A stretch of DNA of 24,829 nucleotides from Firmicutes bacterium HGW-Firmicutes-10 (GTDB taxonomy: Bacteria > Bacillota_I > Bacilli_A > Erysipelotrichales > Erysipelotrichaceae), in contig PHAF01000006.1 in the NCBI GenBank assembly GCA_002841605.1, positions 1 to 24,829 on the forward strand, read 5' to 3'. The translations under genes and the position numbers were made by a program. Positions 14,691-22,930 of the stretch are shown here, one piece after another. A model generated the notes under the pieces. The model was not told the DNA's origin, did not search any database, and saw only the letters and a list, made by a program, of their open reading frames with translations. Each line of letters starts with the position of its first letter. Position 1 is the stretch's first letter.

Positions 14691-17252
14691 TTATATGATG
14701 AATTGTAGTATTTCTTGAGGATTGATTGTGTTGATCTTTTTTGAAAACAAGTGTGTCTCCAAGGCATTGATATAACGAACACTTTTGGGAAGCTCCAATC
14801 GTATTGGAGTTGGTAGAGGATTGAATATTCTTACCAAAAGTTGATTCCCATCAACGGTTCGCTTTACTGCGCTTACGACCGCACCATTCAATTCCAATGA
14901 TAAATTAGAATCTGGTTTATGCAACTGCTTTGGTGTATTTAAGTTAAATCTGTTGAATTCTTTTTTCTGATATGCCACCAACGGGCATAAATAGGCTTTA
15001 GAACGTTTCGAAGGATGGATTTCCATCAAATCGAAATGAAGCACAAATTGATAATTAAACAGTTGCCCCAACAATTGATTTCCTGGGGTTTCAACCTCGA
15101 TTCCGGATGGCCTGCCTGGACGATTGATCAAGTTTCGCTTGCCCAAATGTGAAAAACTTCGGTATAGCGTAAGATATATGCTATCGTCTATGACTTCATA
15201 TTCCTTCAAACCTTGCGTGAATATCGCAGCTTTTCTATGATTTTCTTCAATCGTGACATAGCTTTGACAAGTTTCTACGCTAATCGGCTTTTCGACCCAT
15301 GCTTCTTTTTCCCACACATCCAACTCTTCTTTAAGATAAGTCGGCTTGATTTGAGCTGATAAATACCCGTCAACAAGCACTTGGTCTGATCTTCGGTTTG
15401 TTTTAAATGCAAGTCTGTATCGAGTATCTACACTTTGGTTTACAGTGCTCAACTTACAATAGATGCCTGCATCCCCCTTAAATAACCGGATTGATCCCTG
15501 AAACTGTATGGACTGTGAATTGATCCCCTTCAATCTTTCCTCCATGGATGCACAAACTTGCATCATGATTTCAAATTCAAGTTCTTGCATAAATTCTCCA
15601 CCCTGAACTTTAGTCTTTACTTTACCGGTTTCAAAACTTGTAATAATTCTGTCTTGTATTGGTGGCGAATAATCATAACTATCCCCCGCATCTCCACCAT
15701 TCTCAATGAAAATGAAGTTCTCGATGATTTCACCATTTTGCTTATCTACCAATCTGAACTGATGGTTGAGCACACTGACTCTATATCGTTCGTTTTCAAT
15801 TGAAGTCTGAGACAATACTGAACTCTCAACAAAGCGAGGCGAACTAACCTCTTCATATCTTAGATATTTAACCTCTAAGCCTTCGATCTTCTCAATCTTG
15901 AATACAACTTTACTTATGTATACCTTAATATCCAAAAGCCTAGCCGCAACCTGCCGATCGATTTTCCCAGCATCCTCAACTGATTGCTTCACCAATACAT
16001 AGTCAACTTCTGTACCATCTTCATCGAACAACTTAAAATTTGCCGTTTTTGTTTGTAATTCTACCTCTACCTTTTCCTCCTTTCTTTGTTCAGGTAACAG
16101 ATTTGCTACAACTATAGTTTTACTTTCATCCCTGTCAGCCATGGCCAACAACCTCAAGTACAACTCAATTTGAGTGTCAACCAACTCCCTGGCAGTAATT
16201 AACCTGCTTTTAATGTCTTGATTGACTTCATCTGTGTTACATCCGCCGATACTATCATGAGCATGAACTTCAAACAGTGTTTTGAGAATTTTCTCAATAA
16301 CCGCATGCGGATACAGCACTCCGGAATTATGAAGGATTGACGCAAGTGGTTCTAGGACATCAAATACTTTTTGTTCAATTTCGCTGTTTAGAAGCTTGAT
16401 ATCCATTCTTGTGGAACCGATCGTCCGGTGAATACGCGAGTGCTTGCTGTGAGTGAGTTCTCCACTGACCACTTCTAAAGATTTTTCATCAAGTGATCCA
16501 ATATATGACTCAAAGTCACTTACTTTAATCTCGTCCGAAGGATATATAATTTTTAGTTTCGAAATGATCTCCATTATATTTTCCTGAATCGGCATTTGAT
16601 CGTGTCCGTTCATTATCAGTCTTCCATCTCCCGCTGAATATTGATCAAGCACTGACATGATCTTTTCCATTCTCATTTGAAGTCGTTCATAATCATTTTC
16701 AAGATACTTAGCCCCTTGATATCCGGTTGCCAGATTGATCCCGATAATCCGCGATCCATCGAGTCCTTCCCAAATGAAATCGGATTTACTTGCCTTTAGT
16801 TCACTGAATCCTCTCCAAAAAACCGTCGAATTTATATCAAACATGCGATAGATCTGTGGCATTTGACTAGCATGTCCGAAGGTGTCGGGTGCATATCCGA
16901 TCAGCATCGGATCACCAAAATCCTTAGCGCGTCTGATTCCGTAATATAGGTTACGAATGATAGATTCCCCATGAACTAGAAGCAAATCTGTTTGTGTATA
17001 CCAAGGGCCAACCCGCAGTTGTTTATTTTCTACAAAATATTTCATACGATCTTCTGCATCTGGTTGAAGCTCTAGATAGTCGTCAATCATTACACTCTGA
17101 CCATCCAGTACATAAATGCTACCCGGATGTGTGTGAAGAAAATCAAAGACGTTCTCCATATGATTTCGTAGTAATACTTTTGTTTCATCTTTTGAAAAAT
17201 ACCATTCCCGATCCCAGTGCGTGTGCATAATGATATGTAATTGCTTGCTCAT
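14691..17252 (-). CDS. mngB: GH38 alpha-mannosidase, MngB-like
   Basis: An 853-residue zinc-dependent alpha-mannosidase. The N-terminus HTHWDREWYF (10-19) carries the zinc ligands His12 and Asp14; GPWYTQTD is at 82-89; the nucleophile Asp123 is in GYAPDTFGHASQMP (119-132); NGHDQMP is at 215-221; and the fourth zinc ligand is probably His332 in AHDSIGGCNTDEV. All key residues are present, and there is no signal peptide, so it acts in the cytoplasm. Its N-terminal third closely resembles, from memory, E. coli MngB, which cleaves imported 6-phospho-mannosylglycerate. The ATG at 17252 has a GGGAGGG site. It is the first gene of an operon with EIICB and EIIA, supporting cleavage of a phosphorylated alpha-mannoside to mannose-6-phosphate plus an aglycone. 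The aglycone is unknown; the symbol marks similarity, not a proven substrate. Confidence 0.9.
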   Translation of the reverse strand: MSKQLHIIMHTHWDREWYFSKDETKVLLRNHMENVFDFLHTHPGSIYVLDGQSVMIDDYLELQPDAEDRMKYFVENKQLRVGPWYTQTDLLLVHGESIIRNLYYGIRRAKDFGDPMLIGYAPDTFGHASQMPQIYRMFDINSTVFWRGFSELKASKSDFIWEGLDGSRIIGINLATGYQGAKYLENDYERLQMRMEKIMSVLDQYSAGDGRLIMNGHDQMPIQENIMEIISKLKIIYPSDEIKVSDFESYIGSLDEKSLEVVSGELTHSKHSRIHRTIGSTRMDIKLLNSEIEQKVFDVLEPLASILHNSGVLYPHAVIEKILKTLFEVHAHDSIGGCNTDEVNQDIKSRLITARELVDTQIELYLRLLAMADRDESKTIVVANLLPEQRKEEKVEVELQTKTANFKLFDEDGTEVDYVLVKQSVEDAGKIDRQVAARLLDIKVYISKVVFKIEKIEGLEVKYLRYEEVSSPRFVESSVLSQTSIENERYRVSVLNHQFRLVDKQNGEIIENFIFIENGGDAGDSYDYSPPIQDRIITSFETGKVKTKVQGGEFMQELEFEIMMQVCASMEERLKGINSQSIQFQGSIRLFKGDAGIYCKLSTVNQSVDTRYRLAFKTNRRSDQVLVDGYLSAQIKPTYLKEELDVWEKEAWVEKPISVETCQSYVTIEENHRKAAIFTQGLKEYEVIDDSIYLTLYRSFSHLGKRNLINRPGRPSGIEVETPGNQLLGQLFNYQFVLHFDLMEIHPSKRSKAYLCPLVAYQKKEFNRFNLNTPKQLHKPDSNLSLELNGAVVSAVKRTVDGNQLLVRIFNPLPTPIRLELPKSVRYINALETHLFSKKINTINPQEILQFII

Positions 17253-17266
17253 GTGACCCTCCCTTT

Positions 17267-17280
17267 AGAAATCGCTTACA
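17267..17280 (-). promoter_or_regulatory. cre-like site at the mannosidase promoter start point
   Basis: The minus strand reads TGTAAGCGATTTCT, matching TGWAANCGNTNWCA at all but the last position. It covers the predicted transcription start, 14 bases upstream of the GH38 start codon, where CcpA binding would block initiation. Confidence 0.6.
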
Positions 17281-17285
17281 TACAT

Positions 17286-17291
17286 ATTGTA
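17286..17291 (-). promoter_or_regulatory. Candidate -10 box of the mannosidase-PTS operon
   Basis: The minus strand reads TACAAT, and no good -35 is found at 16-18 bases. The weak -35 fits an activated or repressed promoter controlled from the palindrome about 33 bases further upstream. Confidence 0.4.
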
Positions 17292-17323
17292 GAATTACTA
17301 AAATGCTCTGCTTTCCATGCATA

Positions 17324-17337
17324 CGGATAATTATCCG
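17324..17337. promoter_or_regulatory. Perfect 14-bp palindrome, candidate RpiR operator
   Basis: CGGATAATTATCCG is identical on both strands. It sits between the RpiR gene's terminator and the mannosidase -10 region. RpiR-family regulators bind palindromes as dimers, and the regulator gene is immediately upstream. Binding is inferred; no second copy was noticed at the RpiR promoter. Confidence 0.55.
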
Positions 17338-17373
17338 AAATTTAAAGAATCTAAAAAAATCTTCTGATTTTTC

Positions 17374-17404
17374 AAAAAAAAAAGGGCTCCTTAGTCAGGA
17401 GTCC
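17374..17404 (-). terminator. Terminator after the RpiR-type regulator gene
   Basis: An 8-bp stem with one G:U pair (17397-17404 with 17384-17391, 5-base loop) is followed on the minus strand by a run of ten Ts. It lies about 20 bases after the regulator's stop codon and separates it from the GH38 operon. Confidence 0.9.
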
Positions 17405-17423
17405 TTCGAATCATTATTTGTTA

Positions 17424-18170
17424 TTATTGGTTATTTTGCTTTTTTCTTTCCTTCAATTCAAAATCAATCTGATCAATGATCTCATTTAACATGATGATCA
17501 TGTGCAATTGTTGTTCCCTCGAAATTCCATCCAGTTTATCAACCGGTACATCATGTAAGAAAGCTGCATCACAATATTTAGTCAGTGAGCTTTTGCTTTT
17601 TGTAATAGCTAAGACTGTCATATTCAGTTCCTTGGCTCGCTTAACTAGCTGCAAACTTCGCATCGTCTCACCTGAACTGGAGAGGACAAATAACAAATAA
17701 TCTCTGAAATTCTCAAGCATTTTCTCTTGTTCAATGATTATTGTTGGAATTCCGAAATAGAGCAACTGCCGCTGAAAATATTGAGCAGATATATCGGATG
17801 CACCAAGCCCAAAAAGCAACACTTTGCGATTACCATCGATAATTTGCTTTACTACCTCTTGGGTGCCTTCGAAATAAATCTTACTTAGGATGTTTTCTGT
17901 TCTTGATATATGTCGTGTTGTCACCGTATTCATAAGCTGAAGATCTTGTGCGATTGCAAACTTTAGTTCACTAAACCCACAAAAACCCAATGTCTTGCAA
18001 GCGCGGTTGACTGTCGCTTGGGAAGTAAAACTTTTATCTGCCAGTTGTGTAACTGTAATTTTGGGTATCGTTTTAAAGTTTCTTTCCAGAAAGTCAAAAA
18101 CAGCCTCTTCACTATTGCTTATCGAATGGCCGAAATTGCGTTCTTTAAGTTGGTTAATGACTTTGTACAT
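17424..18170 (-). CDS. RpiR-family transcriptional regulator (HTH plus SIS domain)
   Basis: About 248 residues with an N-terminal RpiR helix-turn-helix (roughly 37-62, ITVTQLADKSFTSQATVNRA) and a C-terminal SIS sugar-phosphate-binding domain (roughly 115-225) containing GLGASDISAQ and the phosphosugar loop SSSGET at 164-169. The frame is open to an ATG at 18197, but the ATG at 18170 has GGGAG at good spacing and gives the usual family start, so it is chosen. It has its own promoter and terminator and lies directly upstream of the GH38-PTS operon, so it probably controls that operon in response to a phosphorylated sugar such as mannose-6-phosphate or the phosphorylated mannoside. Family is secure; target and effector are inferred. 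Confidence 0.88.
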   Translation of the reverse strand: MYKVINQLKERNFGHSISNSEEAVFDFLERNFKTIPKITVTQLADKSFTSQATVNRACKTLGFCGFSELKFAIAQDLQLMNTVTTRHISRTENILSKIYFEGTQEVVKQIIDGNRKVLLFGLGASDISAQYFQRQLLYFGIPTIIIEQEKMLENFRDYLLFVLSSSGETMRSLQLVKRAKELNMTVLAITKSKSSLTKYCDAAFLHDVPVDKLDGISREQQLHMIIMLNEIIDQIDFELKERKKQNNQ

Positions 18171-18206
18171 CGAGATTTCTCCCAGCTGATTGCTCATATT
18201 TCTTAA

Positions 18207-18235
18207 ATATTAACACGAACATACATCCATTACAA
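18207..18235 (-). promoter_or_regulatory. Promoter of the RpiR-type regulator gene
   Basis: On the minus strand TTGTAA (18230-18235) and TAATAT (18207-18212) are exactly 17 bases apart, followed about 36 bases later by the chosen start codon. Confidence 0.55.
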
Positions 18236-18260
18236 TGCAACGAAATGTGATCTAGCGAGC

Positions 18261-18292
18261 AAAACAAAGAACCTCTATATTGAGAGGTTCTT
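18261..18292 (-). terminator. Terminator after the cytoplasmic GH13 gene
   Basis: A 10-bp perfect stem (AAGAACCTCT/AGAGGTTCTT, 6-base loop) starts a few bases past the stop codon at 18297. The T-rich tail on the minus strand (TGTTTTG) is short, so efficiency may be moderate. Confidence 0.8.
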
Positions 18293-18296
18293 AAAC

Positions 18297-19589
18297 TTAT
18301 ATATGTAATATGATAGGATTTTTTGATAACCTAACGAATCCTTCATCAACTCTAACCGTTTTACCGTCAAACAAGTTAGTATATTCTCCAGATGGGAAAT
18401 CGATCCGAATGTCATCGCGTGCCTGATTGACATTGCAAATGAAAATCAGGCTTTCGTCATCTCTGTGATATTCGATATGAAGGATATCCAATCCATCATC
18501 GATTACCCGATACTTCTTACATTCGCTCATGATTGGTAGTTTCTTAATTTTAATCAGATTCTTTAGCTGTTCTGTAAATTCTGGATCGGTTTTCGTCCAA
18601 TCCACCGGATCTTTATCAAACAAATTTGGTAACCGGTCGGTCAATGTCTCAATTCCCGCATAAAGGAAAGCTAATCCCTTTAATCCGAAGATCGCAGCTA
18701 CCCAGTTCTTCGTTTTGAAAATATCGTTCTTCGTGTGATTCATCAAACGTTGAACATCATGATTCTCATAAGCTCTGGCTTTCAGATAATTTACCGGATA
18801 TATCATATCCTGCAGTTGTAACCGATCGATAAACACGGATAATGGCTTCTTGCCTTTGAAATAGTCTTCAACTTCCTGAAAAATATCATAATCATAACAG
18901 ACATCAAACGCCGCATACATCTCACTGTCACTGTGACACAAAAATCCTTCATCACGCATATGTCTCAAGAACTCCTTGTGTACACTTTCCGCAAGCCAAA
19001 TATGATTCGGGTTCAGTTTCTTTATTTCATTTCTAGCTTTGATCCAGAAATCAACAGGTACAAACGGTGCTACATCACAACGGAAACCATCAACACCAAG
19101 TTTAACCCAATCTTTAAGCATGTCGATCATTTCATCCCATAAGGGTAAATGATCATAGTCCAAATCCTGGATGTCCGACCAGTCACCGACTTTATTGCCC
19201 ATTTTGCCTTCTTTGTTCAGATAATAGTATTCTGGATGTGTTTGAATCCACGCATGATCCCGTGAAGTATGATTCATGACTAAATCCATCATGACTTTAA
19301 GTCCACGCTTATGCGCTTCTTCGATCAAGAGCTTAAAATCATCAATCGATCCTAACTCCGGATTGATTGCCCGATAATCTTGTATGGAATACGGACTGCC
19401 CAATGTCCCCTTGCGAGCAGTCTCTCCGATTGGATGAATCGGTAGTAAATAAAGGATATCCACACCTAAATCTTTGATTCGATCCATATCAGCAACAACG
19501 CCGGCAAAGGTGCCGGCGTTGGAGTGATTGCGTGGATACACCTGATAGATCACCTGATGACTCAGGGATTTCAATGTGTCTTTCGCCAT
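18297..19589 (-). CDS. Cytoplasmic GH13 alpha-amylase-family enzyme
   Basis: A 430-residue GH13 enzyme with no signal peptide and a short C-terminal domain. The four conserved regions are complete: MDLVMNHTS at 101-109 with the region I His; GVDGFRCDVAPFVP at 165-178 with the nucleophile Asp172; IWLAESVH at 197-204 with the acid/base Glu201; and YENHDVQR at 274-281 with the transition-state-stabilising Asp278. The start YQVYPRNHSNAGTFAGV is of the type seen in small intracellular amylases and transferases that act on short maltodextrins. It starts 2 bases after the ABC ATPase stop codon with a poor ribosome binding site, suggesting translational coupling. Precise activity (alpha-amylase, maltogenic or transferase) cannot be told from sequence alone. 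Confidence 0.88.
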   Translation of the reverse strand: MAKDTLKSLSHQVIYQVYPRNHSNAGTFAGVVADMDRIKDLGVDILYLLPIHPIGETARKGTLGSPYSIQDYRAINPELGSIDDFKLLIEEAHKRGLKVMMDLVMNHTSRDHAWIQTHPEYYYLNKEGKMGNKVGDWSDIQDLDYDHLPLWDEMIDMLKDWVKLGVDGFRCDVAPFVPVDFWIKARNEIKKLNPNHIWLAESVHKEFLRHMRDEGFLCHSDSEMYAAFDVCYDYDIFQEVEDYFKGKKPLSVFIDRLQLQDMIYPVNYLKARAYENHDVQRLMNHTKNDIFKTKNWVAAIFGLKGLAFLYAGIETLTDRLPNLFDKDPVDWTKTDPEFTEQLKNLIKIKKLPIMSECKKYRVIDDGLDILHIEYHRDDESLIFICNVNQARDDIRIDFPSGEYTNLFDGKTVRVDEGFVRLSKNPIILHI

Positions 19590-19591
19590 AA

Positions 19592-20686
19592 CTATCTTAT
19601 GATCGCTTTTTGAGTTTCTTTATCAAAGAAATGCAATTTGGTAACTTCCATGGCCAAGGGGATCGTATCATGCGCTTTTACATTGACACGCGAAGGAACT
19701 TTTGCCAAAATCGGCTGATTACCGAACTTACCATGCAGAATGAATTCATGACCCAATAATTCGCTGACTTCAACGTAGAAATCAAACGGTGTTTCAGGGA
19801 AGGTTTCGGCAACGATGCCTTCATAATGAATATCTTCAGGGCGAATACCTAAAACGATTGCTTTGCCGTTATAATTTCTTAATTCATTGTGATACATTTC
19901 CGGAATAACGAATGAACGGGTATCGACTTCGAAACGTCCGTCACGATATAAACCATGAATGAAGTTCATCGCCGGAGCTCCGATAAAGTTTGCGACAAAC
20001 ATATTGACCGGATGATTATAAACATCACGCGGTGCGCCGATTTGTTGGATATAGCCGTCTTTCATAACGACGATACGGCTTGCCATAGTCATAGCTTCGG
20101 TTTGGTCATGGGTTACATAAACCGTCGTAGCATCCAAACGTTCATGAAGCTTGATAATTTCTGATCTCATCTGAACGCGCAGTTTAGCATCCAAGTTTGA
20201 CAACGGTTCATCCATTAAGAATACTTTGGCATTGCGCACGATGGCACGACCCAAAGCAACACGTTGACGCTGACCACCGGAAAGAGCTTTCGGCTTACGA
20301 TCCAAGTACTGCTCGATTTCCAAAATTTTCGCAGCTTCACGAACACGTTGCTCGATTTCATCTTTCGGCATTTTTCTCAGTTTCAAACCAAACGCCATAT
20401 TATCATAAACGGTCATATGCGGATAAAGAGCATAGGATTGGAATACCATCGCGATGTCACGATCTTTCGGAGCGACATTGTTAACCAAACGTTCATCAAT
20501 GTACAATTCTCCGCTGGTAATTTCTTCTAACCCGGCAATCATACGTAAAGTCGTCGACTTACCGCATCCAGAAGGTCCTACCAAAACGATAAATTCCTTA
20601 TCTTCAATTTGTAAATTAAAATCAAATACTGCCTGGACATTGTTATCATAGATTTTTTGAATGTCCTTAAGTTGTAATGTTGCCAT
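19592..20686 (-). CDS. msmK: ABC transporter ATPase for sugar uptake, MsmK/UgpC type
   Basis: A 364-residue ATPase of the family that energises carbohydrate ABC importers. Walker A GPSGCGKST is at 37-45, the Q-loop glutamine at 83, signature LSGGQRQRVALGRA at 135-148, Walker B VFLMDEP at 155-161, a SNLDAKLR D-loop, and the switch His193. A C-terminal TOBE-type regulatory domain starts near 235. The reading frame is open to 20746, but the ATG at 20686 with AGAGGTG just upstream gives the standard MATLQL start. Such ATPases are often shared by several sugar transporters. Its place among amylase genes and downstream of a sugar-binding protein gene suggests it powers maltodextrin uptake; the membrane permeases are not in the window. 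Confidence 0.93.
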   Translation of the reverse strand: MATLQLKDIQKIYDNNVQAVFDFNLQIEDKEFIVLVGPSGCGKSTTLRMIAGLEEITSGELYIDERLVNNVAPKDRDIAMVFQSYALYPHMTVYDNMAFGLKLRKMPKDEIEQRVREAAKILEIEQYLDRKPKALSGGQRQRVALGRAIVRNAKVFLMDEPLSNLDAKLRVQMRSEIIKLHERLDATTVYVTHDQTEAMTMASRIVVMKDGYIQQIGAPRDVYNHPVNMFVANFIGAPAMNFIHGLYRDGRFEVDTRSFVIPEMYHNELRNYNGKAIVLGIRPEDIHYEGIVAETFPETPFDFYVEVSELLGHEFILHGKFGNQPILAKVPSRVNVKAHDTIPLAMEVTKLHFFDKETQKAIIR

Positions 20687-20704
20687 AGTTTCACCTCTGT
20701 TCAC

Positions 20705-20710
20705 ATTATA
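20705..20710 (-). promoter_or_regulatory. Candidate -10 box for the msmK gene
   Basis: The minus strand reads TATAAT between the upstream terminator and the msmK ribosome binding site. The -35 region is occupied by the terminator's T-rich tail and is weak. It would allow msmK and the following GH13 gene to be expressed independently. Confidence 0.5.
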
Positions 20711-20720
20711 ACTCAAATAA

Positions 20721-20753
20721 ATAAAAATGATTTGTGCATTACGCACAAATCAT
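20721..20753 (-). terminator. Strong terminator after the PucR-type regulator gene
   Basis: An 11-bp perfect stem (ATGATTTGTGC/GCACAAATCAT, 5-base loop) is followed on the minus strand by TTTTTATTTATTT. It divides the glucosidase/amylase/regulator genes from msmK. Confidence 0.93.
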
Positions 20754-20755
20754 CA

Positions 20756-21328
20756 TTAACTATTTCTTGATTTAATCGTCCACCATAACTGAAACAAGCG
20801 CGCGTGGTGAAAGTCTCGTATATCCAGTTGCGTTTTTTCGATAAACTGATTGAGTCGATAGGCAAAGGTGTTACGATGGATGTACAATCTTGAAGCCGCA
20901 AAAGTTGCTTTACATCCAGAAGCAATGAAAGCTTCGGCTGTCTGAAGCAATTCCCTTGGCAAACTATCCAATTGCTTATCCAATGCCATAAAACAGGCAC
21001 TCTCCTGCTCGATCCGCTCATAGAGCAATGCATCTGCCAGATATATCATATTTCCTTTGCTGTGACGGATTGCTACATTTAACCCTTCCCAAGCGACATC
21101 ATCCCAGCGATGAGTGATAACCACCGTCATGCCGATACCCAAGGTTTGATTTAAGTGGGACATCAGTACTTCGATCAGCCCCAAGTTCTCTTCTTCAATT
21201 TCAAAAAAACCGTGACTCTTGCTTAAAACCGTAACTACTTTGCTAGACTCAAAAATCATTGCACAACTGTCCGAAAACACTTTTTCACTTACTCCTTCGG
21301 AAAGTTGGTATCCGGCGATCTTTCTCAT
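20756..21328 (-). CDS. PucR/CdaR-type transcriptional regulator
   Basis: A short 190-residue protein whose C-terminal 65 residues are the PucR-family helix-turn-helix (HTH_30): a LLQTAEAFIASGCKATFAAS helix pair, then RLYIHRNTFAYRLNQFIEKT at about 146-165, with the conserved HRNT and YRL words, and a closing LDIRDFHHARLFQLWW. The first 120 residues are a poorly conserved sensor-like region, not a full PucR or GGDEF-type domain. Its ATG overlaps the stop of the lipoprotein amylase gene by 4 bases (ATGA), so translation is probably coupled. Regulation of the surrounding glucan genes is the natural guess. The family call is good; the effector is unknown. Confidence 0.82.
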   Translation of the reverse strand: MRKIAGYQLSEGVSEKVFSDSCAMIFESSKVVTVLSKSHGFFEIEEENLGLIEVLMSHLNQTLGIGMTVVITHRWDDVAWEGLNVAIRHSKGNMIYLADALLYERIEQESACFMALDKQLDSLPRELLQTAEAFIASGCKATFAASRLYIHRNTFAYRLNQFIEKTQLDIRDFHHARLFQLWWTIKSRNS

Positions 21329-22926
21329 GGATTAACGCGATAGACAACCATCGCCCGAGGTGATAAATAGATTTTATCTTCTACTATAGATACTTCGCCA
21401 AGGGTAAATACCGGCTCTGTTTTTGCGAAAACTTCCGCATCGAACTCCCCGACCATAGGACCATTATAGAAATTCATCACAACCAAGAAACGATTGATTT
21501 CATCGTATCGATAATAACCCAACACGGAACTGTTTTTCATTGTCACTTGCTCTAAATCGCCCCAGACAAATGTATCCGCATAAGTATTTCTTAACTTTAT
21601 TAAATCACGGTAATGTGTCCACAAGGAATTCTCATCTGCCTGTTGTTCAATTACATTGGGCGTTTCCCAGTTGTAAATCCATTGATTCCAATAAGCTACC
21701 TCACTTGTGATGTCATCATTCCAGCGCATCGGTTCCCGGATTCTTTCATCCGGCTTAACACCCAGCATCCCAATTTCCTCACCATAGTAAATAAATGGTA
21801 ACCCCGGCATCGTTAGTAATAAGCCTGCCGCGATCTTCGCTTTATCAACACTACCCGCAAATAAACTCATGACACGGTTTTGATCGTGGTTAGTCAAAAA
21901 CGGTGAATCAACGTAATTTGGATTACGATCTGTCAGTCGCTTGACATTGTCCAAATGTTTTTGAATCAAATTGCCATGATTGCCTACGTTTAGCGCACTA
22001 ATGACCATCTCCCCAAAATCAAAATTGAACATAGTATCATAAGCATGAGCATAAGGTGCCTGATTTTGAGCAGTATCCCAAATTTCAGAAACTAAGAACA
22101 TTTCAGGTTTGTATTCCTTGATAAATAAGCGTAACTCCATCCAGAATTGAAGGTTTCTTTCGAGAACTGGAGTACCCACCGGGTATTCATCCGGATAATA
22201 CGCATGTTTTGCGGCATCAAATCGGAAACCATCTACTCCCAAATCCATCCAAAACTTTGAGATATCACGAATTTCTTCGCGAACGGCTTCATTTTCAAGA
22301 TTCAACTCCGGCATTTTTTCCCAAAACCACGCGTAGTAAAATTTGCCACCTGCATTCTTCCATGCATTTCGCGTCGGATATTCTTGTAAATCGAGTTTTT
22401 CCTCAATCCGATAATAACTGACATAAGGTTCTTCACCTTTTAATGCAGCCCTAAACCAAGGATGATCATATGCCGTATGATTAAAGACCATATCTAAAAT
22501 CACTTTGATCCCACGTTTATGAGCTTCCGAAAGCAGTTCTTTAAAGTCATCCAAACTACCGAATTTCGGATCAATTGCCTTATAATCCAAAATATCGTAT
22601 TTATGATATGTTTGTGATGGATAAATCGGAGTCAGCCAAATCATTTGAATACCAAGATCGGTATCGGTATCCGGATCTCCGTCATTGAGATAATCCAGTT
22701 TATTTATGATTCCGCGGATATCCCCTAAACGGTCAGTATCACTGGTCGCAAAAGATATCGGAAAAATCTGATAGGAAACACTGACGTCTTCTAGAATCTC
22801 TTTTAAATCATAATCAGCCAATGCAAGACGCAATTCATCGACGGTCTTACTTGTATTGACAGGTTCTTTCGGCGTACACCCTAACACTAATCCTAAGATT
22901 AATAAGCCAACAAGGATTTTCTTCAT
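21325..22926 (-). CDS. Lipoprotein GH13 alpha-amylase
   Basis: A 533-residue secreted GH13 enzyme with a lipoprotein signal; the lipobox LVLGC gives Cys17 as the anchor, so it works on the outer membrane face. Conserved regions are LDMVFNHTAYDH at 144-155, GVDGFRFDAAKHAYYP at 230-245 (nucleophile Asp237), FLVSEIWD at 277-284 (acid/base Glu281) and FLTNHDQNRVMS at 343-354 (Asp348). An Asp-rich segment at 81-90 (NDGDPDTDTD) may bind calcium. Lipoprotein amylases of this layout are known in Thermotoga (AmyA) and some Firmicutes, where they trim starch for import. It follows the alpha-glucosidase gene after 4 bases. Exact specificity (alpha-amylase or neopullulanase-like) is not determined here. 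Confidence 0.9.
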   Translation of the reverse strand: MKKILVGLLILGLVLGCTPKEPVNTSKTVDELRLALADYDLKEILEDVSVSYQIFPISFATSDTDRLGDIRGIINKLDYLNDGDPDTDTDLGIQMIWLTPIYPSQTYHKYDILDYKAIDPKFGSLDDFKELLSEAHKRGIKVILDMVFNHTAYDHPWFRAALKGEEPYVSYYRIEEKLDLQEYPTRNAWKNAGGKFYYAWFWEKMPELNLENEAVREEIRDISKFWMDLGVDGFRFDAAKHAYYPDEYPVGTPVLERNLQFWMELRLFIKEYKPEMFLVSEIWDTAQNQAPYAHAYDTMFNFDFGEMVISALNVGNHGNLIQKHLDNVKRLTDRNPNYVDSPFLTNHDQNRVMSLFAGSVDKAKIAAGLLLTMPGLPFIYYGEEIGMLGVKPDERIREPMRWNDDITSEVAYWNQWIYNWETPNVIEQQADENSLWTHYRDLIKLRNTYADTFVWGDLEQVTMKNSSVLGYYRYDEINRFLVVMNFYNGPMVGEFDAEVFAKTEPVFTLGEVSIVEDKIYLSPRAMVVYRVNP

Positions 22927-22930
22927 AATA

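Noticed and set aside
20713..21033. A 106-codon minus-strand frame in the PucR-type regulator region
   Set aside because: It overlaps the regulator in another frame, lacks a ribosome binding site and runs through the terminator. The HTH frame is clearly the real one.
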